A DNA stretch of 34,597 nt from Lachnospiraceae bacterium (GTDB lineage Bacteria; Bacillota; Clostridia; Lachnospirales; Lachnospiraceae): assembly GCA_021772075.1 (NCBI GenBank), contig JAETNQ010000036.1:1-34597 (forward strand), written 5' to 3'. Each line of letters starts with the position of its first letter. Position 1 is the first letter of the stretch. The position numbers and the translations under genes were made by a program. Of this stretch, positions 7,386 through 15,196 are shown in pieces. The notes below the pieces were generated by a model. The model had not been told where the DNA came from, did not search any database, and worked only from the letters and a program-made list of their open reading frames with translations.

Positions 7386-9475
7386 CCCGCCTCCGCTAGA
7401 TCCGCCGCCATATCCTGAGGCAGCCTGACGATCTCCAGTTCCAATTCCATCTCGTTCTCTCCCGCTTCCGCCATACTGCCCGCTTTGATGCAAAGATTCG
7501 GATCCTGGGTGGCAAAGACATAGCTCCCCTTTCCGACTCTTTTTCCGTTTGTGCTGACGAGCTTTCTGCTATTTCCCATTTCTTTCCCATTCCATAAAAG
7601 CTTCCTGATCTTTACCGCGCAGTAATCCATGGCAGGATCCACCCGCAGCGCCCGCACATCCTGGTCCACTTTCACACAGATGCGGATCATATGCTCTCCG
7701 GCATAAGCATCCTTCAGGAAACAGGAATCTTCCTCGCTATAGCCCTTTCCCCGGTCCATATAAAGCTGAACCCGTTCCTCTTTCGAAGAACCGTCAAACT
7801 TATGCAGCCATTTTTCGGGTTCCATCGCCCGGAACCCGATCAGCTCCCGCATCTCTCCCATGGACTTATACCGCCCTGTCACAAACTTCTGGAAATCCAT
7901 CTCCCTGGCCATGCAGTTCTCTTCTTCTTCCGGCGTCATCCCCAGCTTATCCGCCATACGAGCCAGATCCAGTTTCTTCCGTTTTTCATTTTCCAGGACA
8001 TAACAATAAAGCGCCCGGTATGCCGTTTCCTTAGCGCTCATGGCTTTGCCGAACGTCCATTCGTAATCGATCACCGTCCAAGGAGAAGCCTTCACGGTTT
8101 CCAAATCCGCGGCTTTCGCCCCTTCCGGCAGACCGACAAGTATATTGGCAAATATCAGGTCATAATCCGCCACCGGCAGTTCCTCTCCATAAGAGATCCG
8201 TTCCACATATTCATCGAACAGAGCATGAAAACTGTTCCAATCCGCTTTTTCCAGAAATCCGTCCAGAATCTCCTCCAGCGTCGTCCCCTCTATATATTCA
8301 AATTCCGCTCCGGTTCCATTTTCCAGCACCCGGCACCGATTGATTTCCAGTCCGCTTCCCGCATATCTTTCCGTCAGATCCCGGCAAGCCGCTCCCATTC
8401 CCTGAATATGCTCGGCCGCTTCTGCCGACATGGCATATTTCCGAATCAAAGGGCATCCGTTTTCCATCTGCAATTCGGTACGGATCGCATATTCTGCCGC
8501 CCTGTCGTTGGAATATTTCGCATATTTTATATCCGGCTCAGGACCGACCACCACCATGTAAGAGTTGGAAAATACAGGAAAAAGCCCGTCCCTGAGCAAT
8601 CCGTCAAAAGCCCGTTTTTCATCGAAAAGAAGCATTCTGTCCCTGTCAAAATTCCTCAGGTTATCATACAATTCCCCCGGCCTCGGCAGCCTTTGGTCCG
8701 AATACACCGCTGTCATAAACTTATAATCCGGATAGGGATAATAAAAAGAATATTCTCCCAATCCGCTTTCAGCCAGCATCCGCTCCAGCCTGCTCCTGAC
8801 AAAAGTGCGCACTCCGCCTCCATCGGCATAGTCTTCAATACCGGAAAAATAAGTTCCCAGATGGTCTTCCATGCAGCCGGCAAAATACTTTAATCCCAGC
8901 CTGTTCTCTATCGCGATAACAATCCTGCCGTCTTCCTTCAAATGCCTCCGCATCATCTTCAGCCAGTCCACGTAAGGATCTTCCGTACCGATATAACTTT
9001 GCCCATATTCAAAGACACCGATAAAACAAATATAGTCAAAATCATTGGGCAGATCCGGTTCAATATCTTTAAAATTCCCCAAATGTATCGTCACATTCCC
9101 GCAATCCTGATGGCGGTATGCATTAATCAGGCTCCTTTTTTTTGACAGTTCCACGCAAGTGACGCTCCCCGCCTTCTGCGCCAGTTTTCCCGTGATGGCT
9201 CCGCATCCGCTGCCGATCTCCAGCACTTTCGCATTTTTATCCATCGGAAGCCAATCCACGATATTTTCCCTCAAAGGCGACAGATGATACAGTACCGGCC
9301 ACTCCGCCCGTTCCTCGATAATCCTGCGGAACTCGCTGCTGTCATGCTTTTTCACGATATCCAGCAGTTCATCCTCCACAACGCCGTCACAGTAGAAATC
9401 CTCCCCGGGGTAATGCTTGTCATCCAATATGATTTTTCCGATTTTCTCTTGCAAATGCCTTCCTTTGCTATTCAT
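7373..9475 (-). CDS. Methyltransferase with kinase-like domain, WbdD-like chain terminator candidate
   Basis: The 700-aa protein has a class I SAM methyltransferase domain at about 60-240, with motif I VLEIGSGCGAITG at 84-96 and VTCVELS as the acidic strand. A second region (about 323-500) resembles the aminoglycoside-phosphotransferase/kinase fold: PLIRKYAMSAEAAEHI (possible Lys346 and helix C), DYDLIFANIL (possible catalytic Asp and Asn444), and WTVIDYEWTF (possible DFG-like Asp470). In E. coli O9a, WbdD has this order of domains and caps the glycan with methyl phosphate, which Wzt then recognises. Here the gene directly follows a wzt with a C-terminal glycan-binding domain, the same logic. 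The remaining C-terminal 200 residues are unrecognised. The start at 9475 has AAGGAG seven bases upstream. The methyltransferase call is strong; kinase and cap roles are inference. Confidence 0.82.
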   Translation of the reverse strand: MNSKGRHLQEKIGKIILDDKHYPGEDFYCDGVVEDELLDIVKKHDSSEFRRIIEERAEWPVLYHLSPLRENIVDWLPMDKNAKVLEIGSGCGAITGKLAQKAGSVTCVELSKKRSLINAYRHQDCGNVTIHLGNFKDIEPDLPNDFDYICFIGVFEYGQSYIGTEDPYVDWLKMMRRHLKEDGRIVIAIENRLGLKYFAGCMEDHLGTYFSGIEDYADGGGVRTFVRSRLERMLAESGLGEYSFYYPYPDYKFMTAVYSDQRLPRPGELYDNLRNFDRDRMLLFDEKRAFDGLLRDGLFPVFSNSYMVVVGPEPDIKYAKYSNDRAAEYAIRTELQMENGCPLIRKYAMSAEAAEHIQGMGAACRDLTERYAGSGLEINRCRVLENGTGAEFEYIEGTTLEEILDGFLEKADWNSFHALFDEYVERISYGEELPVADYDLIFANILVGLPEGAKAADLETVKASPWTVIDYEWTFGKAMSAKETAYRALYCYVLENEKRKKLDLARMADKLGMTPEEEENCMAREMDFQKFVTGRYKSMGEMRELIGFRAMEPEKWLHKFDGSSKEERVQLYMDRGKGYSEEDSCFLKDAYAGEHMIRICVKVDQDVRALRVDPAMDYCAVKIRKLLWNGKEMGNSRKLVSTNGKRVGKGSYVFATQDPNLCIKAGSMAEAGENEMELELEIVRLPQDMAADLAEAGWFR

Positions 9476-9518
9476 ACCGCTTCTCCTTGCCGCAAACGGG
9501 CTTTCCGGCTATACCGCT

Positions 9519-10790
9519 CTATTCCGTCCTGTCATGCACCTCGGCCCTGGTTCCCATATCGTAAAACCCGACCGTATCCTTATCCGATATGACCGTAAGG
9601 TTCAACACATCGTACAATCTATGATATACTTCAAACTTATCCCTCTCATATCCCGTCACCCCGAGGGAAAGCAGATATTCCCCTCCCTGCAGACTCATCT
9701 TCTGCGTAAAAATAATTTCCTTTTTTGCTCCCGCCTGTACGGACTCCAGAAATACTTTTTCTACCATCGTATTCGTTCCGGTAATTTCCGTACCCTTAAT
9801 ATTTTTTATTGTAAAAGCAAAAATAGGCGCCGGCACATCCTCCATAAAATCCACTTTCATATGGATGCTGAAATCCTGCCCCTTGATCACCGCAGTCGTA
9901 TGTATTCCCTTGTCGTCCGTAATATAATATTCCGTAATTTGGGCCGCATTCGTCCCATACTCCAGCAGTTCCGGGTTCACGCCCATCTTTGCCGCAGCCG
10001 CCACGTCCTGGTCTTCCAAAAGGTTCGTTCCTTCGTCCTCATGTATTTCATACTGCCCTACCAGCACACGTTTATACACGTCGATCATTTCTTTGGGAGA
10101 ACCTTCCCCCAGCTTCACTCCCTGGTTCAGCAACACCACCCGGTCACAGTACTTGCTGATGCTGCTCAGGTCATGGCTGACAAACAAAATGGTTTTTCCC
10201 ATCTCCTTAAACTCTTCGAATTTGTGGTAACATTTCGCCTGGAAAAATACATCCCCCACCGACAGCGCCTCATCCACAATCAGGATCTCCGGCTCGATAT
10301 TGATCGCCACCGCGAACGCAAGGCGAACAAACATACCGCTGGAATAAGTCTTTACCGGCTGGTATACATAATCGCCGATATCCGCAAAAGCCAGAATGGC
10401 CTCCATCTTTTCATCGATCTCCTTTTCGGAAAATCCGATCATCGTGCCGTTCAAATATATATTTTCGATTCCGTTATATTCCATGTTAAACCCTGCGCCG
10501 AGTTCCAGAAGCGCGGAAATACGCCCGTTTACCGTCACTTTCCCCCCGGAAGGATTTAAAACCCCGGTAATAATCTTCAAAATCGTTGATTTCCCGGAAC
10601 CATTCGTGCCGATAATCCCCACCGTTTCTCCTTGGTAAATTGTCAAATCCACCTTATCCAGGGCATGATGCTCCTTATATTTCTTCTTTTTGGAAAGCCC
10701 CAGCGCCTCCTTCATCCTGTCCGAAGGCTTCTCATATAATTTATATACTTTATCCAGATTCTTTACCTGGATCGCTATCTTCCTTTTCAT
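9519..10790 (-). CDS. wzt: Polysaccharide ABC exporter ATPase with C-terminal glycan-binding domain
   Basis: The 423-aa cytoplasmic ATPase pairs with the permease just upstream to move finished glycan across the membrane. Walker A is GTNGSGKST (61-69), the signature is YSSGM (149-153), Walker B is EILIVDEALSVGD (168-180), and the H-loop is LFVSHD (202-207). The short form of this family ends near 250 residues. This one continues with a beta-rich region (about 285-410) matching the Wzt C-terminal domain that, in O8/O9a-type systems, binds the capped end of the polysaccharide. The start at 10790 is preceded by GGGGG-TTGT. Its neighbours, permease upstream and methyltransferase/kinase-like protein downstream, fit a cap-dependent exporter. 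Confidence 0.92.
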   Translation of the reverse strand: MKRKIAIQVKNLDKVYKLYEKPSDRMKEALGLSKKKKYKEHHALDKVDLTIYQGETVGIIGTNGSGKSTILKIITGVLNPSGGKVTVNGRISALLELGAGFNMEYNGIENIYLNGTMIGFSEKEIDEKMEAILAFADIGDYVYQPVKTYSSGMFVRLAFAVAINIEPEILIVDEALSVGDVFFQAKCYHKFEEFKEMGKTILFVSHDLSSISKYCDRVVLLNQGVKLGEGSPKEMIDVYKRVLVGQYEIHEDEGTNLLEDQDVAAAAKMGVNPELLEYGTNAAQITEYYITDDKGIHTTAVIKGQDFSIHMKVDFMEDVPAPIFAFTIKNIKGTEITGTNTMVEKVFLESVQAGAKKEIIFTQKMSLQGGEYLLSLGVTGYERDKFEVYHRLYDVLNLTVISDKDTVGFYDMGTRAEVHDRTE

Positions 10791-10811
10791 ACAACCCCCA
10801 TGATGCCGCGA

Positions 10812-11858
10812 TTATAACACATCGGCAAAATGCACCTTCAGCCTTTTAAAGATCAAAGAACCAACGCAAAAAAGCGTAACCGTAAATATCCAAAAATATG
10901 TGGAGGAATAAAAATGTTCAAAAAACCATTCCTGCTCATAGATCGCGCTGCGGTATCCATTGACAATATAAACCATAGGATTCAATTTAAAGAAAGGCTT
11001 CATTTGATCGGTCAGAACCGAAATATCCCACAGGATCGGCGTCGCCCACATCCCGATCTGGAGGGCGATGCTGATGATCTGCTGCAGATCCCTGAAAAAG
11101 ACCACCACTGCGCAGGTAACGTAACTAATCGCCAGTACAAGCATGAACTCGCAAAAACTATAGTAAAAGATCTGTAACGTATAAATGCTCGGATAATACC
11201 CATAAGCGACCGAAATCACAAGCAGCACGCACACAAAAAAAACATGGATAAACGTAGCCGCTATTATTTTTATAATTGGCAGGATACTGATTTTAAATAC
11301 TACCTTTTTCACAAGATAATTATATTCCAGCAGCGCCGTCGTGCCATTGCTTAAAGATTCGGAAAAATAAAACCACGGCACCAATCCCGCCGTCAGGTAC
11401 AGCACGTAAGGCACCTCGATCCCCCCTGCCACAAGCTGGCTTCTCGTATTAAATACCCGGTCAAACACGATCCAGTACATCACGACCGTAACCACCGGCT
11501 GTACGAACGCCCAGACCATTCCAAGATAGGAACCGGCATACCTCTTTTTAAAATCATTTTTCGCCAGCTTCCAAATCAGCCGTCTGCTCTGGTAAAGCTC
11601 CTTCGGAAGAACCGTCAGACGGTCATAAAAAATCCCAAAAATAACGCAGGTAAAAGAGATCAGCAGACAGGCCATTACCTTTTTCATCATTTCCGTCGTC
11701 TGATCTGCCAGCGGGTTATGGTGGAGCAGCACTGCTGCCGCCAATATAACGGCCAGAATGTAAAAGACACCTATCACCGTCCTTTTTGACGAATATCCTT
11801 TCCGGCGTTTCGTCCCTCTATTCCCATTTTTCTTATGCTTTGCCGTTTTTTCTACCAT
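10812..11858 (-). CDS. wzm: Polysaccharide ABC exporter permease
   Basis: About 348 aa, an ABC-2 type membrane protein forming the export channel with Wzt. The family core starts near KLAKNDFKKRYAGSYLGMVWAFVQPVVT and has about six membrane segments. Ahead of it this protein has a basic N terminus and two extra predicted membrane segments (TVIGVFYILAVILAAAVLL and VMACLLISFTCVIFGIFY), making it longer than the usual 260-270 aa. The ATG at 11858 has AAGGA 12 bases upstream; a TTG at 11867 with AAGGA only 3 bases away is the alternative. The gene starts within 20 bases of the rfbC stop and ends 22 bases before wzt. Confidence 0.9.
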   Translation of the reverse strand: MVEKTAKHKKNGNRGTKRRKGYSSKRTVIGVFYILAVILAAAVLLHHNPLADQTTEMMKKVMACLLISFTCVIFGIFYDRLTVLPKELYQSRRLIWKLAKNDFKKRYAGSYLGMVWAFVQPVVTVVMYWIVFDRVFNTRSQLVAGGIEVPYVLYLTAGLVPWFYFSESLSNGTTALLEYNYLVKKVVFKISILPIIKIIAATFIHVFFVCVLLVISVAYGYYPSIYTLQIFYYSFCEFMLVLAISYVTCAVVVFFRDLQQIISIALQIGMWATPILWDISVLTDQMKPFFKLNPMVYIVNGYRSAIYEQEWFFEHFYSSTYFWIFTVTLFCVGSLIFKRLKVHFADVL

Positions 11859-11873
11859 CTTTATCAAGCATCC

Positions 11874-12431
11874 TTATTTATCCGCCATATATTCCCTGAT
11901 ACCGCCCCACTTTTGGTCTTTTTCGGACATAATCAATTCCATTCCTTCCGGAACCGGCCATTCTACGCCTATCTCGGGATCATTATAGGCTATCCCGCCC
12001 TCGTCGTTGGGATGATAAAAATCCGTACACTTATAAGCAAACTCCGCGTAATCCGACAGGACGAGGAAGCCATGGGCGAAATTTTTAGGAATAAAAAACT
12101 GTTTTTTATTCTCTGCGGAAAGCACTACCCCGAACCACTTCCCAAAAGTAGGGCTTCCCTTCCTCAGATCCACCGCTACATCGAACACCTCTCCGCTGAG
12201 AACCCGAACCAGCTTATCCTGCGGAAACTCCTTCTGGAAATGAAGCCCTCTGAGAACTCCTTTCCTGGAGGACGACTGGTTATCCTGCACAAATACCTGT
12301 CCGATCCCCGCCGCTTTATAATCCTCATAATGGTACGTCTCCATAAAATATCCTCTTTCGTCCCCGAAAACCTTCGGAACGATCACTTTCAGCCCTTCGA
12401 TCCCACAAGTTTCTACCGTTATCTTACCCAC
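11874..12431 (-). CDS. rfbC: dTDP-4-dehydrorhamnose 3,5-epimerase
   Basis: The 185-aa enzyme makes dTDP-4-dehydro-L-rhamnose from the RfbB product. The family pattern is complete: GLKVIVPKVFGDERGYFMETY, QDNQSSSRKGVLRGLHFQ with the catalytic His, EVFDVAVDLRKGSPTFGKW, and IPKNFAHGFLVLSDYAEFAYKCTDFY. I place the start at a GTG (12431) with AAGGAG nine bases upstream, which gives the normal family length. Starting further upstream would add 43 basic residues read out of frame from the GH25 gene. It slightly overlaps no gene after this correction and lies in the rfbA-GH25-rfbC-wzm-wzt unit. Confidence 0.93.
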   Translation of the reverse strand: MGKITVETCGIEGLKVIVPKVFGDERGYFMETYHYEDYKAAGIGQVFVQDNQSSSRKGVLRGLHFQKEFPQDKLVRVLSGEVFDVAVDLRKGSPTFGKWFGVVLSAENKKQFFIPKNFAHGFLVLSDYAEFAYKCTDFYHPNDEGGIAYNDPEIGVEWPVPEGMELIMSEKDQKWGGIREYMADK

Positions 12432-12456
12432 TTTTTCCAACTCCTTTTCTATCTTT

Positions 12457-13842
12457 TTAAAAATCGGCGTTCTCCGTTCCGCCGATCGGCCTTGGCTCCT
12501 CGATCTCTTCCTCCGGAATATCTTCCGGATCAATCTTAGTTTCCTCTTCTTCCAAAACAATATCAGGAACAGGATTATCGATTTTCAAATAACTCAGATT
12601 GAAATCCACCCTTCCTTCGATACCGTCCACGCTTCCGTTAGACGTATACTGCCACATATGGTAATAACCTTGGTAAATAGGCACATCCCTGTATTCTGCC
12701 AGCCATACTACGTAATCCTGCAATTGGTCCATGTCCAGCATCTGGTTCAGCCAGTTTCTGGAAGAATATACGCCCGCACGGTAGCCTTCGCTTTCTATCG
12801 TCGCGCAAAAAGCCCGGCTGACTGCCGTTCTCGTCTCCACGTCCAAACCGTCCGCCCGTCCGCTTCCCCCGAGTCCTTCCACATCGATAAATACCGGATA
12901 AGTGATCTTATAATCCCGGCAAAGCGCCATTACCATACTGGCCTCTTCCACCGCTTCCACTACGTCCAACGCCTGCGTAAAGAAATAAACCCCTACCGGG
13001 ATTCCCGCACGTATTGCTCCCTTGATGTTCGCCTCAAAATAAGGATCCTCTACCAAAGCCCCTGTCGTGGCGCCCCGGTAGCCCACACGGATAATGGCAA
13101 ATTCCACGCCCGCATTTTTCACCTTATCCCAATCGATCTCTTTGTTCCACTTCGAAACATCGATCCCCATCTTTGCATTCGGGTTTCCCTCCTGCATTCC
13201 GGTAATTTCTGACTTGTCCGCGTCATCCAGCGCATCGTTGGCTTCCAGGTCTTCCAGTTCCGCATTGACCTCGTCCTCCGTCAGGATTAACAGATCGATA
13301 TCATCAATAACCACATATTCCACGCTTTGTTTTACCGTTATCTTGGCACTGGTATCAGGAATCCGGTAGCCTTCCACTTCTTTCAACGCCACTTCATAAT
13401 CCCCGGCCCGGAGATATTCAATATAAATAACGCCGTCCTTATCGTCGTCCTTATATTCCTTGCTCCCGTTTAGCACCACGCAGAAATCCTCTCCCTCTAC
13501 CAGCTTGCCGGCATTATCCACGATCTGGATGCGCAGATCCTTCTGCACCGAAGTCATAAGCAAGGACAGGCTTTTCCCGTCTATCTTCTTGATGGATGAA
13601 TAAGGCTGCTTGTCCGGGTCAAAAAAAGTATCGTCCGATAAAAAAGCCCTGGTGTCGTCCCCGATCTGCATCGGGTCGGCCTGCGCCGTTCCTTCTTCTC
13701 CTGCACCGCTTTCTTCTTCCAAAACCGCAGACGCCTCCCGTTCCCCGTCGGAGCGGATATTGGCATACAGGAATATGCCGGCTACTGCCACGAACATAAG
13801 CACGATCATCCATATTACAGTACGTTTTACACTAGAGCCCAT
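12457..13842 (-). CDS. Membrane-anchored GH25-domain protein (lysozyme-like)
   Basis: About 461 aa. A short cytoplasmic tail and one membrane segment ([18 protein letters not shown]) are followed by an extracellular linker and a small beta domain (about 80-180). A GH25 domain follows (about 225-430). It starts [10 protein letters not shown] and carries the DxE pair in PVFIDVEG, with [17 protein letters not shown] and MWQYTSNG as further GH25 landmarks. The tail is acidic and proline-rich (EEEIEEPRP). GH25 enzymes cut the MurNAc-GlcNAc bond of peptidoglycan. Set among rfb and export genes, it may open or remodel the wall for the glycan, or act on the glycan anchor, but that is inference. The ATG at 13842 has GAGG six bases upstream and overlaps the rfbA stop. 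Confidence 0.87.
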   Translation of the reverse strand: MGSSVKRTVIWMIVLMFVAVAGIFLYANIRSDGEREASAVLEEESGAGEEGTAQADPMQIGDDTRAFLSDDTFFDPDKQPYSSIKKIDGKSLSLLMTSVQKDLRIQIVDNAGKLVEGEDFCVVLNGSKEYKDDDKDGVIYIEYLRAGDYEVALKEVEGYRIPDTSAKITVKQSVEYVVIDDIDLLILTEDEVNAELEDLEANDALDDADKSEITGMQEGNPNAKMGIDVSKWNKEIDWDKVKNAGVEFAIIRVGYRGATTGALVEDPYFEANIKGAIRAGIPVGVYFFTQALDVVEAVEEASMVMALCRDYKITYPVFIDVEGLGGSGRADGLDVETRTAVSRAFCATIESEGYRAGVYSSRNWLNQMLDMDQLQDYVVWLAEYRDVPIYQGYYHMWQYTSNGSVDGIEGRVDFNLSYLKIDNPVPDIVLEEEETKIDPEDIPEEEIEEPRPIGGTENADF

Positions 13843-14701
13843 TCGCAACCTCTACCATATATTTTCCATAATCCGTCTTCATCAGCGGTTCCGCCAGCTT
13901 CAGAAGCTGCTCCTTTGTAATAAATCCCCTCTTATAAGCGATCTCCTCTATACAGGAGATATACAAACCTTGCCTTTTCTGGACAGCCGCCACAAAATCC
14001 GCCGCGTCCAAAAGGGAATTGTGGTTCCCCGTATCCAGCCACGCGAACCCCCTTCCCAGCGTTTCCACCATCAGAGTCCCGCGCCGCAGATATTCATTGT
14101 TAATGCTTGTAATTTCTATTTCTCCTCTGGCGGAGGGCTTTACATTCTTTGCGATCTCCACCACCTCGTTATCATAAAAATATAATCCCGGCACTGCGTA
14201 ATTGCTTTTCGGGTTTTCCGGTTTTTCCTCTATGGAAAGAGCCCTGCCGCTCTCATCAAACTCCACAACCCCATATTCCCTCGGGTCTCTGACATAATAA
14301 CCGAAAATCGTCGCCCCTTTTTCCCGGGATGCCGCCTCCCGCAGCACTTTGGAGAAGCTCTGCCCGTAAAAAATATTATCTCCCAGCACCAGCGCCACGC
14401 TGTCCTTCCCGATAAAATCCGCCCCTATAATAAAAGCGTCTGCCAATCCCCTCGGATACTCCTGCACGGCATATTCAATCCTCAGGCCAAGCTGTTCCCC
14501 TGTCCCGAACAAATCCTCAAACACAGGCAGATCCCTCGGCGTGGAAATAATCAATATCTCCCGTATGCCCGCCAGCATCAACGTAGACAATGGATAGTAT
14601 ATCATCGGTTTATCATACACCGGCATAATCTGCTTTGAAATCGCTTTTGTCAGCGGATAAAGCCTCGTCCCGCTTCCCCCCGCCAATATAATCCCTTTCA
14701 T
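13832..14701 (-). CDS. rfbA: Glucose-1-phosphate thymidylyltransferase
   Basis: The 289-aa enzyme makes dTDP-glucose from dTTP and glucose 1-phosphate, the first step to dTDP-rhamnose. The signature [24 protein letters not shown] is at the N terminus, followed by [29 protein letters not shown] and the [19 protein letters not shown] region. Length matches the short RfbA/RmlA type. The start at 14701 is fixed by the nucleotide-binding motif, with AGGAGG 12 bases upstream. A strong promoter lies at 14767-14795, so rfbA can lead its own transcript with the GH25 gene, rfbC, wzm and wzt, independently of rfbB. Confidence 0.95.
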   Translation of the reverse strand: MKGIILAGGSGTRLYPLTKAISKQIMPVYDKPMIYYPLSTLMLAGIREILIISTPRDLPVFEDLFGTGEQLGLRIEYAVQEYPRGLADAFIIGADFIGKDSVALVLGDNIFYGQSFSKVLREAASREKGATIFGYYVRDPREYGVVEFDESGRALSIEEKPENPKSNYAVPGLYFYDNEVVEIAKNVKPSARGEIEITSINNEYLRRGTLMVETLGRGFAWLDTGNHNSLLDAADFVAAVQKRQGLYISCIEEIAYKRGFITKEQLLKLAEPLMKTDYGKYMVEVANGL

Positions 14702-14766
14702 AATAAAGATGATCCTCCTTCGCCACTTTCTCATCCGCGCCAAAGCGCAACGCATCAGCGCAATTC

Positions 14767-14795
14767 ATTATACCACAAATATAAAAAAATGAAAA
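14767..14795 (-). promoter_or_regulatory. Promoter for rfbA and following genes
   Basis: The minus strand reads TTTTCA (14790-14795), a 17-nt spacer ending in TGG, and a perfect TATAAT (14767-14772), which is an extended -10. A TTGACA lies further upstream at 23-nt spacing, too far to be a normal -35. The edge of palindrome A2 is about 20 bp away. Confidence 0.7.
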
Positions 14796-14816
14796 TGTCA
14801 ATATCTGCGATTTCTC

Positions 14817-15168
14817 GGGAATCCATTTTTGCGGGTTGCAGACATGGCAGGACAGGAAAAAAGAAGGGCGGCGGCATGGAAAACAGATGGGGAATGGTTT
14901 CGCCGTTGCCCTACGCAGGAAATGAGATTTTCTTAATATTCCGTTCAACAAGCAGCAATTTGGTGACATGGATGTCACCAAAAGTCCGCAATGAGCCTGG
15001 ATGGCGAATCGCGGACGGTTGCGTCCGGCTGGTACAACGACACCGGAATATTTGGAAAATCCATTTTCCGAAGTCGGCACGGCGAAACCATTCCCCATCT
15101 GTTTTCCCTGCCGCCGCCCTTCTTCTTTCCTGTCCTGCCATGTCTGCAACCCGCAAAAATGGATTTCC
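14817..15168 (+). repeat. Giant palindrome A2 (family A, core 14926-15061)
   Basis: The arms 14817-14905 and 15080-15168 pair over 89 nt with three mismatches. The core has the family A closing helix (GATTTTCTTAATATTCCG with CGGAATATTTGGAAAATC), the hairpin GACA-TGGA-TGTC (14959-14982), GTCCGC with GCGGAC, and CGGACG-GTTG-CGTCCG. The 8-mer CTGCGATT occurs just outside both ends (14805-14812 and 15172-15179), which looks like a target duplication. The element lies between the stop of the DUF5722-like gene and the rfbA promoter and fills the gene-free stretch 14702-15196. Confidence 0.85.
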
Positions 15169-15196
15169 GTGCTGCGATTCCCGCCGCCCATAAAAA

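Noticed and set aside
6156-7418. 420-codon plus-strand frame opposite the GT2 gene
   Set aside because: It is the antisense shadow of a clear GT2 gene, rich in Pro, His and Arg, with no family motif.
7691-8893. 400-codon plus-strand frame opposite the methyltransferase
   Set aside because: It is an antisense shadow; the opposite strand has motif I and the kinase-like region.
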